Part shown: positions 1 to 6,800 of the stretch, in pieces
Numbering within the stretch: position 1 is the first letter of the stretch
Layout of the letters: the number at the start of each line of letters is the position of its first letter
Source of the DNA: JBAXLO01 sp037134755
GTDB taxonomy: Bacteria; Bacteroidota; Bacteroidia; Bacteroidales; JACABE01
Direction of reading: 5' to 3'
Assembly (NCBI GenBank): GCA_037134755.1
Contig: JBAXLO010000184.1
Span: forward strand, 1 to 9,370
DNA: 9,370 nucleotides
Translations under genes and position numbers: made by a program
Notes under the pieces: model-generated
Databases searched by the model: none
The model's input: the letters and a program-made list of their open reading frames with translations, nothing else
What the model was told of the DNA's origin: nothing

Positions 1-6
1 CGGATT

Positions 7-34
7 AATTATGAATTATGAATTATGAATTATG
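7..34. repeat. Heptamer microsatellite, four copies of AATTATG
   Basis: Four perfect tandem copies of AATTATG run from 7 to 34, followed by a degenerate fifth (AATGAAG). The run lies downstream of the stop codon of the minus-strand gene at 146-919, outside any reading frame I can support. Seven-base units of this kind can vary in copy number by slippage, but here no promoter or gene is seen that would be switched. Confidence 0.8.
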
Positions 35-145
35 AATGAAGGGTTGTTGAGTTTGGTGATAGGTCAAAGCGTTTTATTTCCTTTTGAATGCTTTGCTTTT
101 GATTTTTAGCTTATGTGTGAAGATTAAGATTTTGTGTACAATAAA

Positions 146-919
146 TTAATATTCGTCAGTCCAAAACACAGTATCATAAATAGCACCTTTATTATCTTTG
201 ATTTTCTTATAATCAAATCTTTTCCCATCTTTTAATTTATAAAACGTAATAAAAATAGAAGATTCTCCTGTTGAAAGATTCTGTTCAACTCCTTTAAGTA
301 ATTTAAGGGAATCGCCTTGCCAATAATAATATTCTTTACAATTGATACTGTAAGCACCACCTTGATAATAACTCATAATAAGTTTCTTTGTTTTATCATA
401 TTTAATATTATATAAGTGAATGTCCGAGCGATAATGTAAAACATTGTTTTTGTCTGTAATAAAAATATAAGGTAGACGTTCTCCATGTATATTAGCAAAT
501 CCATATACAATTAAATCATCTTTATTATCTCCATTAAGATCTGTAATTTCAAATTTTGAAGCATAAGATTTAAATGATACGCTATCAATCTGTACCCATT
601 CATTGTTTAAATTCTGGAATATTATTAGACAAGTATCTGTAAAGGCTATTACTGCAACTTTTTTATTTTTAAGCCTATTTAAATATAAAACAAAACGTGA
701 ATTATCATCATCCTGTATCATTAATTCTTTTGATTGATCCTTATTTTGAAAAAGCATTACTTTCAAACTATCTTTCAAAGATTTGCAGGCTGAATAGTCT
801 GGTTTTTGAATTGAATCATTTGTTGTACTATTTTTAATACAACAGTTTTTGCTTGAATAAGCAAAATAAATAATCAGAATTACAAATAATATACTTAAAA
901 TTACAAATACTTTTTTCAT
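146..919 (-). CDS. Membrane-anchored or secreted protein with an FG-GAP/VCBS-like calcium loop, function unknown
   Basis: This encodes 257 residues. A lysine-initiated hydrophobic stretch (about residues 4-22) ends near SSKNCC and can be an uncleaved signal anchor or a signal peptide; no clean lipobox is seen. The rest is polar and beta-rich. DLNGDNKDD at residues 127-135 is the Asp/Asn-rich loop typical of FG-GAP/VCBS integrin-like repeats, which usually bind calcium; only one copy is present, so a full propeller is not supported. Around it lies a pattern seen in small secreted Bacteroidota proteins that report a value after such a loop (LIVYGFANIHGE, then LPYIFITDKNN). The ATG is preceded by AAATAAGGAA on the minus strand. 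Its upstream region contains a repeat element and a second copy of this start region. I do not recognise a named family; the protein probably acts in the envelope. Confidence 0.8.
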   Translation of the reverse strand: MKKVFVILSILFVILIIYFAYSSKNCCIKNSTTNDSIQKPDYSACKSLKDSLKVMLFQNKDQSKELMIQDDDNSRFVLYLNRLKNKKVAVIAFTDTCLIIFQNLNNEWVQIDSVSFKSYASKFEITDLNGDNKDDLIVYGFANIHGERLPYIFITDKNNVLHYRSDIHLYNIKYDKTKKLIMSYYQGGAYSINCKEYYYWQGDSLKLLKGVEQNLSTGESSIFITFYKLKDGKRFDYKKIKDNKGAIYDTVFWTDEY

Positions 920-938
920 TTCCTTATTTTTAAAAACT
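912..938. repeat. Direct repeat, gene-proximal copy (covers the start codon of the 146-919 gene)
   Basis: TTTTTCATTTCCTTATTT (912-929), then three bases, then AAAACT (933-938). The same arrangement recurs at 1113-1139. The CAT at 917-919 is the start codon of the minus-strand gene, so the repeat contains its first codons and its ribosome-binding region. Confidence 0.75.
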
Positions 939-959
939 TCCTTGCAAAAACACTTCTTT

Positions 960-1108
960 ATCTATTAACCCTAGCCTTCAGGCTAGGGAATTTAACAACA
1001 ACTGATTTTAGGGCTTTAGCCATGACTTTTTTATGTTATGTCAGGGATAAATCCCCTTTTGTTTTATCTTTATTCTATTCCCCAGCATAAATGCTGGGGT
1101 TAATAGAT
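960..1108. repeat. REPIN/MITE-like palindromic element with 12-bp terminal inverted repeats
   Basis: The element begins ATCTATTAACCC (960-971) and ends with its exact reverse complement GGGTTAATAGAT (1097-1108). Just inside each end is a strong hairpin: CCCTAGCC TTCA GGCTAGGG at 969-988 and CCCCAGCA TAAA TGCTGGGG at 1080-1099. Further in are two smaller palindromes, GGCTTTAGCC (1012-1021) and GGGATAAATCCC (1044-1055), flanked by CATGAC and GTCA in inverted order. The whole is therefore roughly dyad-symmetric. Paired inverted REP-type hairpins of this size are typical of elements moved in trans by IS200/Y1-type REP-associated transposases, which are common in Bacteroidota; that assignment is inference. 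No transposase gene lies in the window. The element sits in the 5' region of the minus-strand gene at 146-919. Confidence 0.7.
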
Positions 1109-1120
1109 GTCCTTTTTCAT
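1100..1120 (-). other. Six-codon relic or upstream ORF (MKKDIY) at the duplicated gene start
   Basis: On the minus strand, the distal copy of the duplicated start region reads AAATAAGGAA, then ATG AAA AAG GAC ATC TAT TAA. The stop is formed by the terminal inverted repeat of the palindromic element. It matches the first three residues of the real gene (MKK) and then diverges. It may be the original start of the gene, cut off by element insertion, or a fortuitous leader ORF. Translation is not shown by the sequence. Confidence 0.3.
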
Positions 1121-1139
1121 TTCCTTATTTCTCAAAACT
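1113..1139. repeat. Direct repeat, distal copy flanking the palindromic element
   Basis: TTTTTCATTTCCTTATTT (1113-1130), three bases, then AAAACT (1134-1139). This matches 912-938 except for the three central bases (CTC here, TTA there). The two copies bracket the palindromic element at 960-1108, though the proximal copy stands 21 bp off the element and the distal copy only 4 bp. Confidence 0.75.
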
Positions 1140-1144
1140 CACAA

Positions 1145-1152
1145 CAAAGATA
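1145..1152 (-). promoter_or_regulatory. Candidate Bacteroidota -7 box for the 146-919 gene
   Basis: Read on the minus strand this is TATCTTTG, an exact match to the TAnnTTTG -7 consensus of Bacteroidota promoters. No good TTG -33 element is found at the usual distance upstream. Transcription from here would give a leader of roughly 220 nt that includes the six-codon ORF and the palindromic element before the gene at 146-919. Confidence 0.35.
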
Positions 1153-1172
1153 CAACATATACATAGTATCTT
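1147..1172. promoter_or_regulatory. Candidate operator: 7-bp inverted repeat over the -7 box
   Basis: AAGATAC (1147-1153) is followed after 12 bases by its reverse complement GTATCTT (1166-1172). The left arm overlaps the candidate -7 box at 1145-1152, which is where a repressor site would lie. The region is A+T-rich, so chance is a real alternative. Confidence 0.25.
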
Positions 1173-1229
1173 AAATTTATTTTAACATTTTAATTTTTCT
1201 TAATCTTAAAATGCATTTAAAATACAAGC

Positions 1230-1622
1230 TTAACATATATGTTTACAGGCATATAGTTAAATTGTTAAATATAAATATTTTTGTATATGTACAACCAAAA
1301 AATTTGGAGTACCATATACATATGTATTTATGCTAATTGATATTTATTTTTACCATATACAAATGTATTTGGATGTATCCAAAAAAAAATAGGTGCATAT
1401 ACATTTGTATTTAGTTCTACTCAAAAAAAATATGTACAAAAACTATTTGTATATGTACTTCCAAAAAATTTCTTTGTACATATATTTTTGTATTTGGTAC
1501 TTCATAAAATTTTTGTGGTACAAATACATTTGTATTTGCTCTTTCCTAAAAAACAAGTACGATATATACAAACGTATTTGTACCACAAAATTTTTTGGTT
1601 GTACATATACACTTTTTATTTA
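1230..1622. repeat. Array of nine to ten imperfect palindromes at 41-42 bp spacing, alternating with A-tracts
   Basis: A motif close to GTACATATACAWWTGTATTTG recurs along this stretch. Taking the G of the central TGTAT as marker, copies fall at 1241 (weak), 1283, 1324, 1365, 1407, 1449, 1490, 1532 and 1574, with a last degenerate copy near 1616. Spacings are 42, 41, 41, 42, 42, 41, 42, 42 and about 42. The best copy, CAAATACATTTGTATTTG at 1521-1538, is a perfect 8-bp inverted repeat with a 2-bp centre. Between motifs lie A/T tracts such as CCAAAAAATTT (1461-1471), ACAAAATTTTTT (1585-1596) and runs of eight or nine A (1381-1389, 1423-1430). A 42-bp period equals four helical turns, so all sites and A-tracts face one side of the helix. 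Spacers resemble one another, so this is not CRISPR. The function is unknown. It lies upstream of the 146-919 gene and beyond the terminator of the MuiA-like gene. Confidence 0.8.
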
Positions 1623-1743
1623 GCGAAAAATAAAATCAACAATCTATTAAATTAAATTTTTAATTCGCTTATTTAATTGTAGTTATTGTAACATATTAAT
1701 TGTTTTAATAAAAATCCACACCTAAAATATTTAATAAAACATA
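1623..1743. other. A+T-rich spacer without identifiable features
   Basis: Between the palindrome array and the terminator the DNA is almost entirely A and T, with stops in all frames. The only structure noted is a weak palindrome AATTAAA TT TTTAATT (1650-1665). I see no gene, RNA or promoter that can be supported here. Confidence 0.5.
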
Positions 1744-1779
1744 ATAAAAAACCGCTTAGCCGGAAATCGGCTAAGCGGT
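1744..1779 (-). terminator. Rho-independent terminator of the MuiA-like gene
   Basis: A perfect 12-bp stem, ACCGCTTAGCCG (1751-1762) and CGGCTAAGCGGT (1768-1779), encloses the loop GAAAT. On the minus strand it is followed directly by a run of T (complement of the A run at 1746-1750). It lies about 100 bp beyond the stop codon at 1880 and has the polarity expected for that gene. There is no T-run on the plus side. Confidence 0.85.
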
Positions 1780-1791
1780 AAGGGCTGTTCT

Positions 1792-1866
1792 CCTGACAGG
1801 TTTCCCATCCTGTCAGGTTTATTTCTAAATGGCTGTTATACCTGTCAGGAGGAAAAACCTGACAGG
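1792..1866. repeat. Four CCTGACAGG repeats forming two hairpins
   Basis: CCTGACAGG occurs at 1792-1800 and 1858-1866, and its reverse complement CCTGTCAGG at 1809-1817 and 1841-1849. They pair as two hairpins, each with a 9-bp stem and an 8-base loop (TTTCCCAT and AGGAAAAA), separated by 23 bases. The hairpins lie between the stop codon of the MuiA-like gene and its terminator, so they would be transcribed as part of its 3' untranslated region. Their regular form suggests a second REP/REPIN family, distinct in sequence from the element at 960-1108. A role in stabilising the mRNA 3' end is possible but not shown. Confidence 0.7.
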
Positions 1867-1879
1867 AAATTTAAGCCTT

Positions 1880-3592
1880 CTACAAATTATTTACATTAAT
1901 AAGCGAGCGATCTTTATCGTACTTAATAGTATATGTAAATCTAAGCACTTTATTTTCTTTTGGTTTTAGTTTAAGTTTCCATTTCAAAAGACCTGTAGTT
2001 TCGTTGTAATTGCCTGTAAATTCATCATCTTTAAAGCTAACTTTAATATCCTTATCATTTGTCACAGGTATCTGGTCTTCGAGCGAAAGCTCAACATTAG
2101 CATTTTTATTATTACGAACTGTTAATTCGATAGTGATAGTCTTTGATTTATTGCTACCCATAATCTGTTCGGTTTCCTTGTCTTTAAGCTTCTTGCGGGT
2201 AACTGCTATGCCTTTATCTCTACCTAAAGATAGTTCGAGAGTATCGGCAATAATACTTGGGTCAATAGTAGTTTCGCCTATGTAAGTGCCTTCAAAATAG
2301 ATGTTAGCCTTGGCAGCAATCAGGTTCATATCTTCCCATCCGGTAAGCTTGGCAACAAGGAATGCATCCTTATCCAACTTAGGGACTATAAAATGATTAT
2401 ACCTTGCCGGGATGTTATCATTATCTTTTACATAAACAAGATGATACTTACCATCCGAAGGAATAGTATAAGGTAGATTAACCTCATATTCAAAGTTGGT
2501 TATATTTTGCGATTGCACTACATAACTAGAAGTATATTTAGATTCATCTGCTTCAGCTTTACCTTTTTTGTGTGTGGATTTTGTTAAAGCTACTTCATTT
2601 AAAGTAACATCTTCTCTTTGAACAGAAGGAGCTTTTACACCACCATAAACATTAGAAGAATAAGCAGTCATAGGCATGTAATAAGTAAGATACCAGGTAG
2701 CAAGTTCGGGTTTAATATTTGATTTGTAAGGATTGTTAGTAGAGAGTTTTAATTTTACATCACTCCAATCTTCACCTGAATTTTGATATACATTAGCTTT
2801 CAAAGTAAGACTAACTGGTCCGTCTGTGTCATTTACCCTTATATCATAAGCGGGTGCCCAGCCTGCATTGGAAACCATATAAGTTATAGAAACTTTTCCG
2901 GATACAACATCTTTAGCAGATACAGTAACTACTACCTGATTAATTGGAGCATTAGCTACTTTATCTTCGTTCTCTAGTTTATATTTATAATCATTTAATT
3001 CGGTTAGACGTGCATTCAATTTACTCTTTTTAATATTTGCTTTGTTTTCTTCTCTTTTAACCTTTTGCAGTTCGGCATTGATACTAGCCAGCTTAGTATC
3101 CAAAAATTCCATAGCATTCTTTAATATAGGCAACGAATCGCTTTTGCCTTTTCCATTCATCAATGGATTGTTGATAAGCATATCTTTTTGCTTGGTAAAA
3201 AGTTCTTTATTATCTTTAATAGCTTCCAGATCATAGTTAATATCAGCAATAGAATCCTGAACCAACTGAATTTTCCTTAGCAAACTAGCAGGTACCACAG
3301 TTTCTTTTTCAGGAGAAGGTTCGGGATACTTTACATTATATTTTGTATCAAGAATAATGAAGTTTCCTTTGCCGGCAGCCTGAATACTGGAAACATTAAT
3401 GTAAGATGAGATACCACTAAACACAAGTTCGCTTGTGCCTGACTGCAAATTAACATTTGCAGATCGGGTAACCTGAGCACCGGTAGTAAAAATAGTTACC
3501 TCTTTAACTGTTGACTTGACGTCCTTTTGTGATTGTGCAAACGCACTAAAAACACTAAGGATAATTGATAGAGAAATAAAAAACCTTTTCAT
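1880..3592 (-). CDS. MuiA-family exported protein (DUF4140 and DUF4139 domains)
   Basis: This encodes 570 residues, a usual length for Bacteroidota members of the family. Residues 1-19 are a signal peptide ending AFA before Q20, supporting this start. Residues about 28-125 match the DUF4140 N-terminal domain (VKEVTIFTTGAQVTR). Residues about 105-210 are rich in K, E, L and N and look like a coiled coil or helical hairpin. Residues about 220-565 are the DUF4139 beta-rich domain, with ITYMVSNAGWAPAYDIRV (236-253), QNSGEDW (270-276), EGTYIGETTID (434-444) and LGRDKGI (455-461). A low-complexity insert at about 310-355, including LNEVALTKS, splits that domain. The family is named after an Escherichia coli mucoidy inhibitor; its biochemical role is not established, so only envelope location is safe to infer. 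The gene is monocistronic, ends at its own terminator, and diverges from the T9SS cluster. The shared 217-bp upstream gap shows no clear promoter. Confidence 0.92.
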   Translation of the reverse strand: MKRFFISLSIILSVFSAFAQSQKDVKSTVKEVTIFTTGAQVTRSANVNLQSGTSELVFSGISSYINVSSIQAAGKGNFIILDTKYNVKYPEPSPEKETVVPASLLRKIQLVQDSIADINYDLEAIKDNKELFTKQKDMLINNPLMNGKGKSDSLPILKNAMEFLDTKLASINAELQKVKREENKANIKKSKLNARLTELNDYKYKLENEDKVANAPINQVVVTVSAKDVVSGKVSITYMVSNAGWAPAYDIRVNDTDGPVSLTLKANVYQNSGEDWSDVKLKLSTNNPYKSNIKPELATWYLTYYMPMTAYSSNVYGGVKAPSVQREDVTLNEVALTKSTHKKGKAEADESKYTSSYVVQSQNITNFEYEVNLPYTIPSDGKYHLVYVKDNDNIPARYNHFIVPKLDKDAFLVAKLTGWEDMNLIAAKANIYFEGTYIGETTIDPSIIADTLELSLGRDKGIAVTRKKLKDKETEQIMGSNKSKTITIELTVRNNKNANVELSLEDQIPVTNDKDIKVSFKDDEFTGNYNETTGLLKWKLKLKPKENKVLRFTYTIKYDKDRSLINVNNL

Positions 3593-3770
3593 ATGAGTAA
3601 TTGATATTAATGAATAAAATGTTTATAAAAACTAATGTTAAACCTTTATCAAATAACGTGCCAATAATAATAATTTCAGAATTTATAATCATAAAAGCAA
3701 CCTATTTGTTATTTATTTTGTCTAAAGTTAATATTATTGCATTTTATTTTGTACTTTTATGCAATATTTT

Positions 3771-3813
3771 AAGGAGGAAAATGAACACAGAATTAAATAC
3801 TATTTTGTTGTGA
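3771..3813 (+). promoter_or_regulatory. Strong Shine-Dalgarno and ten-codon leader ORF overlapping the next start
   Basis: AAGGAGG at 3771-3777 is a near-perfect Shine-Dalgarno, unusual in Bacteroidota, whose genes mostly lack one. Three bases later ATG (3781) opens a ten-codon ORF, MNTELNTILL, ending in TGA at 3811-3813. That stop overlaps the GTG start of the large gene at 3810 (GTGA). The arrangement fits translational coupling from a minicistron. The SD-ATG spacing is shorter than the usual 5-9 bases, and the ATG could simply be chance, so the peptide itself is uncertain. Confidence 0.4.
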
Positions 3814-6800
3814 AAAAATTTATAATACTTTCTACTTTAGTGATCTTACTATGCAACCTTGCAATAGCACATAGAAAAGACACTTTGCAATCGGCCAATT
3901 TAAAATTCATTGAAAACAAAAATCAATGGGTTAAAAAAGCGCTTTTTGGTGCAGATGTAGATGGAGGAATGCTTTTTATAGAAAAAAATTGCCTTACATT
4001 TAATCTTGTACTAGCTGAAGATGTCAGACATTCGCAAGCTCATAATAAATACACAGGCACTAAACCTAGCAATATTATTCATTATCATGCTTATCAGATA
4101 GAATTTATAAACTGTAAGGATGCTAAAATAAAAGGTATAGATCAGGCACCCGACTATTGCAACTATTTTATTGGTAAAGATAAAAACAAATGGGCATCAC
4201 ATGCTCATAAATATAGTATTGTAGATTATAAAGGTCTTTATGATAAGATAAACCTTCAGATATATAGTAGCAAAACCTATCTTAAATATGATTTCATTGT
4301 AGAACCTCAAGGCGATATCAACAATATTAAATTAAATTATAAAGGTGCTGATGGTATTAAAATAAGTAATGATAATTTAGTTATAAAAACTTCAGTCAAT
4401 GATATTGTAGAGATGAAGCCTTATGCTTATCAGATTATCGATGGACAAGTTAAAGATATTAATTGTGCATATCAATTTGATGGTACCGTAGTTTCATTTA
4501 AAGTAGAAGATTATGATAAAAACGTTCCATTAGTAATCGATCCAACAGTTATATTTGCTACTTATACCGGATCAACAACGGATAATTGGGGTTTTTCTGC
4601 CACTTATGATCTTGTAGGAGATGTTTATTCAGGAGGAATTGTTAATGAATCAGGTTATCCTGTAAGTATAGGAGCCTATCAGACAACAAACCTTGGTTTA
4701 TGGGATGTAGCAATTATTAAATATGATTCCTTAGGGCTTAATCGTAAGTTTGCTACTTATCTCGGAGGCACTGAATGCGAGTTACCACATAGTTTAATTG
4801 TAAACCGTTCCAATCAGTTATTAATATTTGGAACTACCGGTTCCCCTGATTTTCCGGTTACACCCAATGCTTATGACACTTCTTTTAATGGTGGTCCTTC
4901 TGTAACTTACGATGCAGTATTAGTTTATCCTTATGGTTCTGATATATTTGTCAGCAAACTAAGTACTGATGGCGATCAACTTTTAGCTTCAACATTTATT
5001 GGAGGCACAGGTAATGATGGTTTAAACTTTAGAGATTATTATGCTTATGTAATGATGGATGGCAATGATTCGTTATACGCTAATTATGCAGATGGTGCAA
5101 GAGGCGAAATCATTACTGATAATCTTAACAATGTTTATATAGGTTCTTGTACTTTCTCCACTGACTTTCCTGTCTCTACCAATGCATTTCAACAAACAAA
5201 TCATGGCAAACAAGAAGGAGTTGTATTTAAATTAGATGATAATCTTTCAAACCTTTTATGGAGTTCATATCTTGGTGGTAGTGGTGATGATGCTATCTAT
5301 TCAATAGATAATGATGCAAACAATGATATATATGTTACCGGTGGTACTAACTCTTCAGATTATCATTGTACACCAGGAGCATATAAAACAGCTTTTCAGG
5401 GTGGCAGTGCAGATGCTTTTGTTGCTCATATTTCGCAAAATGGTAGCACTTTAGTAGCCTCCTCTTATTATGGTTCACCTAATTATGATCAGGCTTATTT
5501 TGTCAGGACAAGTAAAGATAACTATGTTTATATTTATGGACAAACGAAGGCAACTAGCAATACATTAATATATAATGCTGCTTACAATGTCCCCAATAGT
5601 GGTCAATTTATTGCTAAGTTTAATAACACTTTAGATTCATTAAAAATGTCAACTGTATTTGGTACAGGCAATGGAGTTCCTAACATATCGCCTTCTGCTT
5701 TTGCAATTGATGTTTGTAATAGGATTTATGCAGCCGGATGGGGTAGATGTTGGGGTGGTTATTCTGTTAATTATCCTTGGGGAAGTGTTTTCGGCACAGT
5801 AAATATGCAGGTAACTGCCAACGCATATCAACCAACAACTGATGGACAAGACTTTTATATGATGGTATTAGGTCCTAATTCTGCAACTTTGGATTATGCA
5901 ACTTTCTATGGAGAATTACATAGTTCGAGCAGCATGGGTAATGATCATGTGGATGGCGGAACAAGTAAATTTGACAAGAAAGGCTATATTTATCAATCTG
6001 TATGTGCCAGTTGTGGTGGTTCTGATGCGTTTCCTACTTACCCTAACCCTGGTGCTTGGTCTAATACAAATAACTCTTACAATTGTAATAATGCTGTTAT
6101 TAAGTTTAACTTAAACAATGATTTTGCTATAGCAGATTTCTTAGATCCACAAAGTTCATGTGCACCTGACACCGTTTACTTTGTTAATACTAGTAATGGC
6201 GCTACTTATATATGGGATTTCGGTGATGGCTCACCAATAGCTACACAAGCTAATCCTACTCATATTTATACTCATTCAGGCATCTATAATATTAAACTAA
6301 TAACAAGTATTATTGAAGGCTGTCGTTTAACTGACACACTTGTAAAACAATTTGTAGTTTTATCGGACACTACTTATCCAATCCCTGATGTACATATTTG
6401 CAAAGGGAATTTAGCTCAGATAGGCATCCAACCAACTTCTGATCCTACTATTCAATATCAATGGATACCAACAACGGATATAACTGATCCTACTATCGCA
6501 AATCCTATCGCCGGTCCATTGGTTACTACAGATTATCGTTTAGTTATCTCAAAAACTAATAATAGTTGTAAAGACACATTAATACAAAAAGTTGTAGTAT
6601 ATCAACTTAATGTTAATGCAGGTAATGACACCTTGACATGTTTAGATAGTGTTAAATTAACTGCACATACTACAGATGGTCCTGTAAGTTACTACTGGTC
6701 TTCTAATGCTAACTTTTCTGATACTTTAAATACTAATTATTCTGATAGTTCAGTTATAGCCCATTTTACTACACCTACTTATTTTTATGTTATGATTAAG

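Noticed and set aside
77..105. Terminator for the 146-919 gene
   Set aside because: CAAAGC and GCTTTG can pair only across a loop of about 19 bases with a weak 6-bp stem and no following T-run of note.
1230..1622. CRISPR array
   Set aside because: The spacers resemble one another and are A-tracts, the repeat is imperfect and only about 20 bases long, and no cas gene is near.
1393..1623. 76-codon plus-strand open frame in the palindrome array
   Set aside because: It lies wholly within the 41-42 bp repeats. The 42-bp period is 14 codons, which keeps stops away by repetition. The product is a run of Y, I, F, L and K with no domain, and the repeated units are not conserved at protein level.
1642..1650. 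A third copy of the element terminus, ATCTATTAA
   Set aside because: Only nine A+T-rich bases match and no hairpin follows, so chance is likely.
3593..3770. Promoters for the divergent MuiA-like and T9SS client genes
   Set aside because: Partial boxes exist (TAACTTTA on the minus strand at 3730-3723; TATTTTG on the plus strand at 3745-3751), but none matches TAnnTTTG fully with a TTG at the right distance.
3601..3813. 70-codon plus-strand open frame in the divergent intergenic region
   Set aside because: It is low-complexity, Ile-rich and covers the region where both divergent genes need their promoters. Only its last ten codons, behind AAGGAGG, have any support.
5649..5849. Minus-strand and alternate-frame open frames inside the large gene (also 5896-6114, 7469-7702, 7608-7802) and inside the MuiA-like gene (2010-2285, 2783-2977, 3042-3236)
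   Set aside because: They are shadows of strongly supported genes and show no signal peptide, domain or start context of their own.
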